A stretch of DNA of 57,158 bases from assembly GCA_020741775.1 (NCBI GenBank), contig DYYG01000045.1:1-57158 (forward strand). The letters run 5' to 3'. The notes beneath the pieces were generated by a model. The model was given only the letters and a program-made list of their open reading frames with translations, did not search any database and had not been told where the DNA came from. The position numbers and the translations under genes were made by a program. Source of the DNA: Methylorubrum populi. Lineage in GTDB: Bacteria; Pseudomonadota; Alphaproteobacteria; Rhizobiales; Beijerinckiaceae. This document shows positions 25,743 to 34,294 of the stretch, piece by piece. Each line of letters starts with the position of its first letter. The first letter of the stretch is position 1.

Positions 25743-26393
25743 TCACCCAGCCGTGGAAGGGCCGTAGCCCGCGAAGAACACCCGCACCGCCTCCGCGACC
25801 CGGTAGCGGATCTCCGCCTCGTCCGGCGCCTCGCCGACATTGAACAGCAGGCGCGTCAGCATCCCGGCCTGGCAGAGATGCAGGAAATGCTTGGCGGCCA
25901 GGTCGGTGTCGGTGGCGGCGAGGCGGCCGGCCGCCACCTGCGTATCGAAATAGGCCTTGAGGCGGCCGGTGCCGCAGGCCGGCCCGGCCTCGAAGAAGGC
26001 TTGGCCGAAGCGCGGAAACTTTTCACAGGCGCCGATCACCATGCGGATGAGCGAGACATGCTCCGGCCGCGCCATGGTGGCGAGATAGCTGTTGCCGAGG
26101 CGCGTCAGCACGGCGCGTAGGTCCGGATCGTCCTCGTCGAGCTGGAACAGGGCCTCGGCCAGCCCTTGCTTCTCCTCGGTGGTCAGCGCCTCGAACAGAG
26201 CTTCCTTGCTGTCGAAATAGACGTAGAGCGTGCCCTTCGAGACGCCTGCCGCCCTGGCGATCTCGCCCATGCTGGCCCCGTCGAAGCCGGAGGCCATGAA
26301 GACCTGCCGCGCTCCTTCCAGGATCTGCCGGCGCTTGTCGCCCTCGGCCGCCTGAGATCCCGGCCCCCGTTCAATGATCGACGCGCCCACCAT
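25743..26393 (-). CDS. TetR-family repressor of the adjacent efflux pump
   Basis: 216 residues. The N-terminal helix-turn-helix reads 'RRQILEGARQVFMASGFDGA', then 'MGEIARAAGVSKGTLYVYFD', the standard TetR DNA-binding domain. The C-terminal ligand domain (about 75-216) includes 'RFGQAFFEAGPACGTGRLKA'. It is divergent from an EmrA/EmrB-like pair, and two identical-type 19-bp palindromes sit between them, so it most likely represses both itself and the pump and is released by a toxic ligand. Start taken at 26393; an ATG three codons upstream is possible. Confidence 0.9.
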   Translation of the reverse strand: MVGASIIERGPGSQAAEGDKRRQILEGARQVFMASGFDGASMGEIARAAGVSKGTLYVYFDSKEALFEALTTEEKQGLAEALFQLDEDDPDLRAVLTRLGNSYLATMARPEHVSLIRMVIGACEKFPRFGQAFFEAGPACGTGRLKAYFDTQVAAGRLAATDTDLAAKHFLHLCQAGMLTRLLFNVGEAPDEAEIRYRVAEAVRVFFAGYGPSTAG

Positions 26394-26408
26394 GATGACC
26401 ACTCAGAT

Positions 26409-26427
26409 TGACCGAACCGTTCGGTCA
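26409..26427. promoter_or_regulatory. TetR operator, tetR-proximal
   Basis: Perfect 19-bp dyad with half-sites TGACCGAAC and GTTCGGTCA around a central C, 15 bases before the repressor start. Such ACCGAACGGT cores are typical of TetR/AcrR operators. Confidence 0.85.
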
Positions 26428-26474
26428 GTGTTAGCTAGCCGCTGGATGTCGTCGGCGTCAACAGGGCCGATGAA

Positions 26475-26493
26475 TGACCGAACGGTTCGGTCA
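26475..26493. promoter_or_regulatory. TetR operator, pump-proximal
   Basis: The same 19-bp dyad with central G, 21 bases before the HlyD-family start. Centre-to-centre distance to the other operator is 66 bp. Confidence 0.85.
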
Positions 26494-26514
26494 ACGTAGG
26501 TTGAGGATGCGGCC

Positions 26515-27735
26515 ATGTCGCTTCGCGAGGATGCCGGTCGATCGGAGACCGCCTCGGAAACCACCTTTGAGACGGTGCCCGAAAGCGCTGGGGTGGCGCG
26601 TGCCGAGGGCGGGCGTGTTCCGGCCATTGCGCCCCCTGCCCCCGCGCCGACGGTCGCCGCCAAACCCCGCCGGCCGCTGCGGCGCGCCGTTCTCGGTCTG
26701 ATGCTCTGCGCCGCCCTCGGCGGCGGCGCTTATGAGGGCTGGCAGTGGTGGACGGTCGGGCGCTTCTTCGTCGGCACCGACGACGCCTATGTGCAGGCCG
26801 ATATCTCGATCCTGGCCGCCAAGGTCTCCGGCTATCTCGAAACCGTCCCCGTGGTGAATGGGCAGGCGGTGAAGAAGGGTGACGTAATCGCCCGGCTCGA
26901 TGACGGCGATTACCGGCTCGCCCTGAAGGCGGCGCAGGACAAGGCCGCGACGCAGGAGAGCACCATCGCCCGCATCGGCCGGCAGGCCGAGGCGGCGCAG
27001 GCACAGGTGCTGCAGAGTGCCGCCCAGGTCGATGCCGCCAAGGCCGATGCGGTGCGGGCCGCCGCCGACTACGCCCGCGCCACCCAGATGCAATCCGATT
27101 ACGTGGCGAAGTCGCGCCTCGATCAGGCCAAGGCCGACCGGGATCGCACCGACGCGTCGGTGAAGTCGGCGGAGGCCGCCCTCGCCGCCGCCCGCGCCAA
27201 TGTCGACGTCCTGCGGGCGCAGCAGCGCGAGGCCGAGAGCCTCGCCGCCGAGCTGCGCACGGCCGTGGACCGCGCCCGGCGCGATCTCGACTTCGCGGTG
27301 ATCCGCGCGCCCTTCGACGGCGTCGTCGGCAACAAGGCGGTGGAGGCCGGCGCCTATGTCTCTCCCGGCTCGCGGATCGCCGCCCTGGTGCCGCTGACGA
27401 GCGTGCGGGTGGACGCGAACTTCAAGGAGACGCAGCTCGCCCGCGTCCGCCCCGGCCAGGAGGTCCATATCCACGTCGATGCCTATCCCGATCGGGACAT
27501 CGTCGGCACGGTGGAATCGCTCTCGCCCGCCTCCGGCTCGGTCTTCAGCCTGCTGCCTCCGGACAACGCCACCGGCAACTTCACCAAGATCGTTCAGCGC
27601 CTGCCGGTGCGGGTCCACGTGCCGGAGGATGTCGCCCGGGAGGGCCTGCTGCGTCCCGGCCTCTCGGTGGTGGTGAAGGTCGATACCCGCGACGGGGCCG
27701 ACGCCCCGGTCCAGAAGCTCGCCGCGCAGCACTGA
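26515..27735 (+). CDS. HlyD-family membrane fusion protein (EmrA-like)
   Basis: 406 residues. A disordered N-terminus (1-50) precedes one membrane helix at about 56-72. The 'TDDAYVQADISILAAKVSGYL' segment is the signature of EmrA-type adaptors, followed by an alpha-helical hairpin (about 125-250) and the beta-barrel 'RAPFDGVVGNKAVEAGAYVSPG'. It would bridge the inner-membrane pump encoded next to an outer-membrane channel. Under control of the paired TetR operators just upstream. Confidence 0.92.
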   Translation: MSLREDAGRSETASETTFETVPESAGVARAEGGRVPAIAPPAPAPTVAAKPRRPLRRAVLGLMLCAALGGGAYEGWQWWTVGRFFVGTDDAYVQADISILAAKVSGYLETVPVVNGQAVKKGDVIARLDDGDYRLALKAAQDKAATQESTIARIGRQAEAAQAQVLQSAAQVDAAKADAVRAAADYARATQMQSDYVAKSRLDQAKADRDRTDASVKSAEAALAAARANVDVLRAQQREAESLAAELRTAVDRARRDLDFAVIRAPFDGVVGNKAVEAGAYVSPGSRIAALVPLTSVRVDANFKETQLARVRPGQEVHIHVDAYPDRDIVGTVESLSPASGSVFSLLPPDNATGNFTKIVQRLPVRVHVPEDVAREGLLRPGLSVVVKVDTRDGADAPVQKLAAQH

Positions 27736-27840
27736 GGCTGGCCGGGACGACCGGCCGCATCACTCGTTCATCCCTCCCGCGACCTCTCCTAGGGTGGCCG
27801 CGATAGCGGCGCTCGAAGGAGGCCTCCGCTTCGCTCCGGC

Positions 27841-27855
27841 ACCTCAGGATGAGGC
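27841..27855. repeat. Short palindromic intergenic motif, CCTCAGGATGAGG type
   Basis: ACCTCAGGATGAGGC with GC-rich flanks lies between the adaptor and pump genes. A near copy (ACCTCAGGGTGAGGC) lies at 41071-41085. The CCTCA/TGAGG arms form a small dyad resembling intergenic repeats common in rhizobial genomes. Confidence 0.4.
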
Positions 27856-27895
27856 CGGGGATGGGACACTTCTCTCGAACACCCCGAGGCGCCCC

Positions 27896-29470
27896 ATGGC
27901 CGCCAGCGCAACCCTCGCCGCCATCCCCGCCGAACCGCCCCTCGACCGCCGCCGCATGGTGGCGTTCCTGTGCATGGTCTTCGGCATGTTCATGGCGATC
28001 CTGGACATCCAGATCGTCTCGGCCTCGCTCAACGAGATCCAGGCCGGCCTCTCGGCCTCCGGCGACGAGATCCCCTGGGTGCAGACGAGCTACCTCATCG
28101 CCGAGGTGATCTCGATCCCGCTCTCGGGCACCCTGTCGCGGGTGCTCTCGACCCGCTGGATGTTCGCGATCTCGGCCGGCGGCTTCACCCTGATGAGCCT
28201 CATGTGCGCCACCTCCTCGACGATCGGCGAGATGATCGTCTGGCGGGCGGCGCAGGGCTTCATCGGCGGCGGCATGATCCCGACCGTGTTCGCGGCGGCC
28301 TTCACCGTGTTTCCGCCCTCCAAGCGCTCCATCGTCTCGCCGATGATCGGCCTCGTGGCGACGCTCGCCCCCACCATCGGCCCGACCATCGGCGGCTATC
28401 TGACCGACCTGTTCTCCTGGCACTGGCTGTTCCTCATCAACATCGTGCCGGGCATCTTCGTCACGATCTCGACCTGGGCCCTGGTCGATTTCGACCGGCC
28501 GAATATCGATCTCCTGAAGTCGTTCGACTGGGCCGGCCTCGTCTTCATGGCGGGTTTCCTCGGCTGCCTCGAATACGTGCTGGAGGAGGGCCCGAACCAC
28601 GACTGGCTGCAGGACGAGGCGGTCTTCGCCTGTGCCCTCGTCTGCGGCGTCTCGGCGCTGCTGTTCTTCGCCCGCGTCTTCACCGCGCGCCAGCCGATCG
28701 TGGATCTGCGCGCCTTCTCGGACCGCAACTTCGCGGCCGGCTGCATCTTCAGCTTCGTGATGGGCATCGGCCTCTACGGCCTGACCTACCTCTACCCGGT
28801 CTATCTGGCGCGGGTGCGCGGCTACTCGGCACTGCAGATCGGCGAGACGATGTTCATCTCCGGGCTCTGCATGTTCGCCACCGCGCCGATCGCCGGCAAG
28901 CTCTCCGCCAAGCTCGACCCGCGCCTCATGATGGCGATGGGCTTCACCGGCTTCGCCGTCGGCACCTGGATCGTCACCGGCCTGACCAAGGACTGGGATT
29001 TCTGGGAGCTGCTGTGGCCGCAGGTTCTGCGCGGCTGCTCCCTGATGCTGTGCATGATCCCGATCAACAACATCGCCCTCGGGACGCTCCCGCCGGAGCG
29101 GATGAAGAACGCCTCGGGCCTGTTCAACCTCACCCGCAACCTCGGCGGCGCGGTCGGGCTCGCCCTGATCAACACCGTGCTCAATGCCCGCTGGGATCTC
29201 CATCTCGCCCGGCTGCACGAGCGCTTCACCTGGGCGAACGGCGCGGCCCTGGAGCGGCTCGAGGCGATGCGGCGCCAGTTCGAGGTGCTCGGCGGCGACG
29301 CCAACGGCATGGCGCTGAAGGCACTGAGCAATACGGTGCGGGTCCAGGGGCTGGTGATGAGCTTCGAGGACGTCTTCCTCGTGCTGACCGTCCTGTTCCT
29401 GGCCATGGCCTGCGGCACGCCGCTGATCCGCCGCCCGCGCGGCGCGGCGCCCGCTGGCGCGGGGCACTGA
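27896..29470 (+). CDS. MFS multidrug efflux transporter, DHA2 family (EmrB-like)
   Basis: 524 residues with about 14 membrane helices. Family landmarks are 'FGMFMAILDIQIVSASL' (motif D1 in helix 1), 'WVQTSYLIAEVISIPLSGTL' in helix 2, 'RAAQGFIGGGMIPTVFAAAF' in helix 4, and the antiporter motif C 'LAPTIGPTIGGYLTD'. It exports hydrophobic compounds in exchange for protons together with the adaptor encoded upstream. The ATG at 27896 is chosen because upstream codons encode a non-hydrophobic leader through intergenic repeat-like DNA. Confidence 0.93.
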   Translation: MAASATLAAIPAEPPLDRRRMVAFLCMVFGMFMAILDIQIVSASLNEIQAGLSASGDEIPWVQTSYLIAEVISIPLSGTLSRVLSTRWMFAISAGGFTLMSLMCATSSTIGEMIVWRAAQGFIGGGMIPTVFAAAFTVFPPSKRSIVSPMIGLVATLAPTIGPTIGGYLTDLFSWHWLFLINIVPGIFVTISTWALVDFDRPNIDLLKSFDWAGLVFMAGFLGCLEYVLEEGPNHDWLQDEAVFACALVCGVSALLFFARVFTARQPIVDLRAFSDRNFAAGCIFSFVMGIGLYGLTYLYPVYLARVRGYSALQIGETMFISGLCMFATAPIAGKLSAKLDPRLMMAMGFTGFAVGTWIVTGLTKDWDFWELLWPQVLRGCSLMLCMIPINNIALGTLPPERMKNASGLFNLTRNLGGAVGLALINTVLNARWDLHLARLHERFTWANGAALERLEAMRRQFEVLGGDANGMALKALSNTVRVQGLVMSFEDVFLVLTVLFLAMACGTPLIRRPRGAAPAGAGH

Positions 29471-29495
29471 GCCGGCGTTGCGGGGACACCCGCCG

Positions 29496-30962
29496 TCAGG
29501 CCGCCTTCGCGTCGGCGGCCCGGTCCGGGATGACGATGCGGAAGCGGGCGCCCCTCGTCGTCTCGTCGAGGCTGAGGGTGCCGCCGTTGAGCCGCACCAG
29601 CTCCGAGGCGATGGCGAGGCCGAGCCCGGTGCCGCCGGCCCGGGTCGAGCCCTGGAAGGCGGCGAACAGGTTGGCCTTGGCCCGCTCCGGCACGCCGGGC
29701 CCGTTATCGCTGACGAGGATCGTCACGGCGCCCGCCCCGGCGGGGCCGCTCCGGCTCCCCTCGATCAGCACGGTGCCGTTCTCGGTTCGAGCGGCGGCCT
29801 GGGCCTGGACCGCGTTGCGGACGAGATTGGTGAGAGCGCGCAGGAGCTGCTCGGGATCGACATCGATCGCCAGATCCTGCGCCGCGCGCACCTCCACGGA
29901 GATGCAGGCCGCGGGCAGGAGGCCGGCGAGATCGGTCAGCTCGTCGAGGAGCGGCGCCAGCGCCACCATGCGGCGCTGCGGGTTCGGCTCCGTGGCACGG
30001 CCATAAGCCAGGGTCGCCTCGCAGAAGCGGATCGCCCGGTCGAGGGTCTCCACGAGGCGCGGCGCCACCCGCTGCACCAGGGGATCCGAGACGCTCTCCA
30101 GGCGGTCGCCGAGGAGCTGCGCCGTGGTCAGCAGGTTGCGCAGCTCGTGATTGATCTTGCTCACCGAGAGGCCGAGCTCGGCCAAGCGCCGCCTCTGGCG
30201 CAGCTCGCCGCCCAGGGCCACCTGCATCCGCGCCAGGGCCTCCTCCGCCTGACCGATCTCGTCGGTGCGGGCCGAGCGGCGCGCCACCCGGTCGGCCCGC
30301 TCCGGGTCGTCGGCGAAGGCGGCGATGTCGCGGGAGAGCCGGACCACCGGCCGCACGATCGCCCGCTGAAGCACGAAGAAGACGAGCCCCGCCGCCAAGG
30401 CCGCGATGACGAGGAAGATGACGAGCAGGCGCAGGGAGAAATCCGCGAGGGCTGCCCGCAGGGGCGCCTCGTCGAGCAGGACCTCGACGGCATCGAAGCC
30501 GTCCTGCCCCGAACCGACCGCTCGGATCGGCGCCTCCGTGGGCAGGAACAGGGTGCGGAAGGCGCCGCCCGTCGCCGCGAACCAATGCCGCTCGCGCAGG
30601 TCCACCGTCTCGGCCACGGCGGAGGGGAGCGGTCCGGCCGTGAGATAGCGCCAAGTGTCACCGACCCGAACGGCGATGGCACGGGCGCCGACCCCTGTGA
30701 GCAGGCGGCGAGCCTTCTCGTCGGGGACTTGGCCCTCCGGCGCGGCGTTCATGACCATAGCGGCGACCCGCGCCGCCGCGACCCGATCCGAGAGCCGCGA
30801 CAGCCGATAGGTCGTCACCGCCGGGATGTAGATCAGAATCTCGGCCAGCACGACGAAGGCCACCGTCAGCAGGAACAGGCGGCCGGACAGGCCCAGCCGC
30901 CCGAACCGCCGTGCGCGCGGTGTCGCGGCCGGTGCCTCGCTGTACCAGGGCAGGGCGGCCAT
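29496..30962 (-). CDS. Membrane sensor histidine kinase
   Basis: 488 residues. TM1 lies at about 25-48 (GRLFLLTVAFVVLAEILIYI), a periplasmic domain follows to about 170, TM2 is at about 175-200, then HAMP (about 200-255). The H-box is 'KINHELRNLLTTAQLLGDRL', unusual in having Asn-Leu-Leu where most HisKA kinases have Thr-Pro-Leu. The ATPase domain has 'TNLVRNAVQAQ', 'DNGPGVPE' and GGTGLGLAIASEL. Start taken at the ATG 30962; a GTG at 31037 would add 25 polar residues. No response regulator is adjacent, so its partner is unknown. Confidence 0.82.
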   Translation of the reverse strand: MAALPWYSEAPAATPRARRFGRLGLSGRLFLLTVAFVVLAEILIYIPAVTTYRLSRLSDRVAAARVAAMVMNAAPEGQVPDEKARRLLTGVGARAIAVRVGDTWRYLTAGPLPSAVAETVDLRERHWFAATGGAFRTLFLPTEAPIRAVGSGQDGFDAVEVLLDEAPLRAALADFSLRLLVIFLVIAALAAGLVFFVLQRAIVRPVVRLSRDIAAFADDPERADRVARRSARTDEIGQAEEALARMQVALGGELRQRRRLAELGLSVSKINHELRNLLTTAQLLGDRLESVSDPLVQRVAPRLVETLDRAIRFCEATLAYGRATEPNPQRRMVALAPLLDELTDLAGLLPAACISVEVRAAQDLAIDVDPEQLLRALTNLVRNAVQAQAAARTENGTVLIEGSRSGPAGAGAVTILVSDNGPGVPERAKANLFAAFQGSTRAGGTGLGLAIASELVRLNGGTLSLDETTRGARFRIVIPDRAADAKAA

Positions 30963-31162
30963 CGCCGCCGGTTCATTCTTCGCCACGTTCTCCGGCTTGG
31001 TCTGCCGGCCGGAAAACGGAAGGCGGGGCCGTCTCACGCGTCACCCGTCGTTGTGTCGTTCAATCACGGTACGAAGTGGCGTGCTTCGGTCCCAGGGCCG
31101 TCGTCAGTCGTAGAGGTTGTACGAACCGCCGGGGGCGCACGCCATTCACTTGCGCGCAAGTC

Positions 31163-31978
31163 TTATGCGCGAAGTGTCCGCCGCTCAAGCCATCGCCGCA
31201 GATAAAGCGACAGAAGGGCGAAACCCGCCAGGGCCGCGAGGGAGGCCACCATGCCGGGCGTCACCAACGCGCGCAGGTCGATCCCTGCCGCGCAGTCGCT
31301 GCCGCCGGCGGCGAGACAGGCGGTCTTGGCCTCGTCCCGGGCGCTCAGGAGATCTTCGAGCCCTGAGCCGATCCCCGCATAGATGAAGGCACCCGGCGTC
31401 AGCCCGAGCAGGGTGGCGAGCACGAAGGTGGGCAGGCGCACGCCGAAGGCCGCCGGGGCGAGGTTGGTGATCCAGTACGGGAAGATCGGCAGCAGCCGCA
31501 GGATCAGGATGTAGCCGAACCCGTCGCGACGAAATCCCTCCGCGAAGCGCCCGACCCGGGGGCCGGCCTTGCGCCGGATCAGGTCGCCGGCGGCGAAGCG
31601 CCCGACCGAGAACACGATGGCGGCGCCCGTCGTCGCCGAGCCGATGGCGATCAGAGCCCCGGTGACGGAGCCGAACAGCAGCCCGGCCAGCACCGTGAGC
31701 ACCAGGGTCGCGGGCAGGGAGACCACGACGGAGCCGACATAGGCCAGCGAGGCCAGGGCGATCGCCCGCACCCGGTCCTCGGCGATGAGCGCCTGGAGCC
31801 AGACCCGGGATTCCGACAGCCGGTCGAGGTCGAGGAAGTGGGCTCCGCCGGAGGCGAGCACGCCGAGGGAGAGCAGAGCCAGACAGGCGAGCGGCAGCCA
31901 GCGCAGCCAGGGGCGGCGCGGGTTCTGCGGCCCGGGCGATGTGCCGCCCGGTTGCCCGTCCCGGTCCCCTGGGGTCAT
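31163..31978 (-). CDS. TVP38/TMEM64 (VTT-domain) membrane protein
   Basis: 271 residues, multi-span. Landmarks of the VTT/SNARE-associated (DedA-like) fold: 'VVSLPATLVLTVLAGLLFG' (about 84-102), the glycine-rich 'GSATTGAAIVFSVGRFAAGD', 'YILILRLLPIFPYWITNLA' and 'LLGLTPGAFIYAGIGSGLED'. The family is linked to lipid scrambling or proton-coupled transport at the inner membrane, and its neighbour is a phospholipid methyltransferase. The ATG at 31978 has GGGAG upstream; a GTG at 32017 overlapping the preceding stop is an alternative. Confidence 0.85.
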   Translation of the reverse strand: MTPGDRDGQPGGTSPGPQNPRRPWLRWLPLACLALLSLGVLASGGAHFLDLDRLSESRVWLQALIAEDRVRAIALASLAYVGSVVVSLPATLVLTVLAGLLFGSVTGALIAIGSATTGAAIVFSVGRFAAGDLIRRKAGPRVGRFAEGFRRDGFGYILILRLLPIFPYWITNLAPAAFGVRLPTFVLATLLGLTPGAFIYAGIGSGLEDLLSARDEAKTACLAAGGSDCAAGIDLRALVTPGMVASLAALAGFALLSLYLRRWLERRTLRA

Positions 31979-32013
31979 CGGTGTTCTCCCGTCGCGCCCT
32001 TCGCGCTTACCCC

Positions 32014-32682
32014 TCACCCCTTCTTGCGCATCCGCAGGATCTTGAAGAAGCCGCCGGGGAAGGTCGGCGAGAGCCCGACGACCTCGACGCCGTTGCGCTC
32101 GGCCCAGGCCTCGATCCGGGTCGATTTGAAGTCGGAGGACCAGCCGATCTTGGTGCAGAGCGGGGCCACGATCTCCTCGACGCGGGCGACCGGCCCGTTG
32201 GACTGGCCGAAATGGTTGGCGAGGACGATGCCGCCGCCCGGCCGCACCACGCGCAGGAACTCGGTGAGCGCCGCCTCCGGGTTCGGCACCAGGGTGATCA
32301 GGAACTGCGCCACCACCGCGTCGAAGCTCGCATCCTTGTAGCCGAGGCGGCAGACATCCATCACCTGCAGGCCCTTGACGTGCGAGAGGCCGCGGCGATG
32401 CACCTTGTTGCGGGCGCGCTTCAGCATGTCCTCGGAGAGATCGACGCCGCAGACGAAGCTGTCGCGGGGATAATAGCCGAGCGACAGGCCGGTGCCGACG
32501 CCGGCCTCGAGCACCCGCGGCCCGTGGGCGACCGCCGCCTGCACCGCGGCGCGGGCGGCGGGCTCGGTCAGCTTGTCGTAGACGACGTCGTAGACCGGCG
32601 CCCAGCGGGCATAGGCCTTGCGCATCAGCTCGGTGGTGGGCCCGGCCTCGGGCTCCCGCTCTCTCAGCATGTTGACCGTCAC
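32014..32682 (-). CDS. pmtA: Phosphatidylethanolamine N-methyltransferase (PmtA family)
   Basis: 222 residues, class I SAM-dependent methyltransferase. The glycine motif is VLEAGVGTGLSLGYYP (about 61-76), followed by 'GVDLSEDMLKRARNK', the 'FDAVVAQFLITLVPNPEAAL' stretch and 'VRPGGGIVLANHF'. The N-terminal 'YARWAPVYDVVYDKL' is typical of Rhodobacter-type PmtA, which methylates phosphatidylethanolamine stepwise to phosphatidylcholine. Its stop is close to the start of the VTT protein, so the two are probably co-transcribed. A related methyltransferase on another substrate cannot be excluded. Confidence 0.8.
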   Translation of the reverse strand: MTVNMLREREPEAGPTTELMRKAYARWAPVYDVVYDKLTEPAARAAVQAAVAHGPRVLEAGVGTGLSLGYYPRDSFVCGVDLSEDMLKRARNKVHRRGLSHVKGLQVMDVCRLGYKDASFDAVVAQFLITLVPNPEAALTEFLRVVRPGGGIVLANHFGQSNGPVARVEEIVAPLCTKIGWSSDFKSTRIEAWAERNGVEVVGLSPTFPGGFFKILRMRKKG

Positions 32683-32802
32683 CTTCTTTGACAGCGGCTC
32701 ACATCGGCCTCCGCCCAGGCAGGAGGCCGTGCGGCGGAACGGGACGCGTGACCATCGAGGAAACTTGGAGTGCCGAAATCCGCGCGGCGCGACGGGCTCC
32801 CA

Positions 32803-33960
32803 TCAGGCCGCCTCGGCGGCGCCTGCCTGCAACGCGCCGATGCGCCGGATGGTGCCGCCGCCGAGCACCTGGGCGCGCGGGCCGTCATCGGCATAGATCA
32901 CGCAGGCCTGGCCCGGCGAGACGCCGTCCTCGGGCGCGACCAGCTCGACCTCGGCGCAGGCCGCGTCCGCGTTCCAGGACAGGCGCGCCGGCCGCGGCTC
33001 GCGGGTCGAGCGCACCCGCACCGCCACCGGCAGCTCGGTGAGGGATTCCGGTGTTCCGCTCCCGAGCCAGTTGAGGTCGGTGAGGCGGATGCGGCGGGTG
33101 GCGAGGGCGGCGCGGGGGCCGACGACGACGCGGGCGGTCTCGGGCTCCAGGCGCACCACGTAGAGCGGTTCGCCGACCGAGAGCTTGAGGCCCCGGCGCT
33201 GACCCACGGTATAATGGATGATGCCCTCGTGCTCTCCGAGGTGGCGGCCGTCGAGATCGACGATCGCGCCGGGGCGGGCCGCCTCGGGCCGCAGCTTGGC
33301 GATCACGTCGGCATAGCCGCCCTGGGGCACGAAGCAGATGTCCTGGCTGTCGGCCTTGTCGGCGACCGCGAGGCCGAGTTCCCGGGCCAGCGCCCGGGTC
33401 TCGTCCTTCGGGCGCTCGCCCAAGGGGAAGCGCAGGAAAGCGAGCTGCTCGGGCGTCGTGGCGTAGAGGAAGTAGCTCTGGTCGCGGGCCGGATCGAGGG
33501 CGCGGAACAGGCCGCGGCCGCCCTCGGCCAGGGGCCGGCTCGCCACGTAATGCCCGGTCGCCAGCGCCTCGGCGCCGAGGTTGCGGGCGAGGGCGAGCAG
33601 GTCGCGGAACTTGACCGAGCGGTTGCACTCGACGCACGGAATCGGCGTCTCGCCGGACAGGTAGCTCTCGGCGAAACGGTCGATCACCGATTCGCGGAAC
33701 TTGTCCTCGTAATCGAGGACGTAGTGCGGGATGCCCAGGGTCTCGGCGACGGCGCGCGCGTCGTGGATGTCGCGGCCGGCGCAGCAGGCGCCCTTGCGAT
33801 GGGTCGCGGCGCCGTGATCGTAGAGCTGGAGCGTGACGCCGACGACGTCGTAGCCCTCGCGCTTCAGCAGCCCGGCCACTACGGACGAGTCAACGCCGCC
33901 CGACATGGCGACGACGACGCGCGTCTCGTGCGGAGGCTTCGGGAGATCGAGCGAATTCAT
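32803..33960 (-). CDS. mnmA: tRNA 2-thiouridine(34) synthase MnmA
   Basis: 385 residues. PP-loop [18 protein letters not shown] at about 14-31; catalytic cysteine region '[17 protein letters not shown]'; second cysteine in '[14 protein letters not shown]'; 'YTVGQRRGL' for tRNA contact; C-terminal beta-barrel from about 285. It thiolates U34 of tRNAs for Lys, Glu and Gln using persulfide sulfur. The ATG at 33960 gives [10 protein letters not shown]; a longer start at 34008 lacks family support. Monocistronic on this strand ahead of pmtA. Confidence 0.95.
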   Translation of the reverse strand: MNSLDLPKPPHETRVVVAMSGGVDSSVVAGLLKREGYDVVGVTLQLYDHGAATHRKGACCAGRDIHDARAVAETLGIPHYVLDYEDKFRESVIDRFAESYLSGETPIPCVECNRSVKFRDLLALARNLGAEALATGHYVASRPLAEGGRGLFRALDPARDQSYFLYATTPEQLAFLRFPLGERPKDETRALARELGLAVADKADSQDICFVPQGGYADVIAKLRPEAARPGAIVDLDGRHLGEHEGIIHYTVGQRRGLKLSVGEPLYVVRLEPETARVVVGPRAALATRRIRLTDLNWLGSGTPESLTELPVAVRVRSTREPRPARLSWNADAACAEVELVAPEDGVSPGQACVIYADDGPRAQVLGGGTIRRIGALQAGAAEAA

Positions 33961-34240
33961 GGCCGGTGATCGGGGCCGTTGCCGGCCGTTGGCGGGGCCT
34001 TCGGGCACGCCCCGGCTGGGATAGCCGGACGCACGCAGTGTCTATAGCGATCCCGGCCCCGACTTTCCAGGGATGGACCGGGCAAGAACCGGCAGAACCG
34101 GGCAAGACGGACTTGGCGTTCGCCGCGAAGCCGGCAAATTCTGCCGGGAGGGCGGCATTTCCGGTTCGGCCGGCCGGATGTCGTCGGCGCGCCTGGAAAA
34201 ATTCCGCTGCCGATTCAAGGTGAAAGCCCCGCGAAGCGGT
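33961..34240. other. Intergenic between mnmA and fliK
   Basis: No supported gene. It holds the promoter zone of mnmA (AT-richer near 34035-34060) and leads into the sigma-54-like site before fliK. Repeated short GGCAAGA/GGCAGAAC runs near 34080-34110 are noted but not interpreted. Confidence 0.4.
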
Positions 34241-34256
34241 TGGTGCGCGGCTTGCT
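34241..34256 (+). promoter_or_regulatory. Candidate sigma-54 promoter of fliK
   Basis: TGGTGCG-N4-TTGCT, with the invariant GG and GC exactly ten bases apart as sigma-54 promoters require, against a consensus of TGGCACG-N4-TTGCA/T. It lies 39 bases before the fliK ATG. FlbD, a sigma-54 activator of flagellar genes, is encoded 7 kb downstream. Confidence 0.55.
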
Positions 34257-34294
34257 CTGTCCGGATCCAGCTTCGGCCGCGGAGGACGGACGGC

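Noticed and set aside
23972..26402. Acyl-CoA dehydrogenase and TetR as one fatty-acid regulon
   Set aside because: The TetR operators lie only in the divergent region with the efflux genes; no copy is seen before the dehydrogenase.
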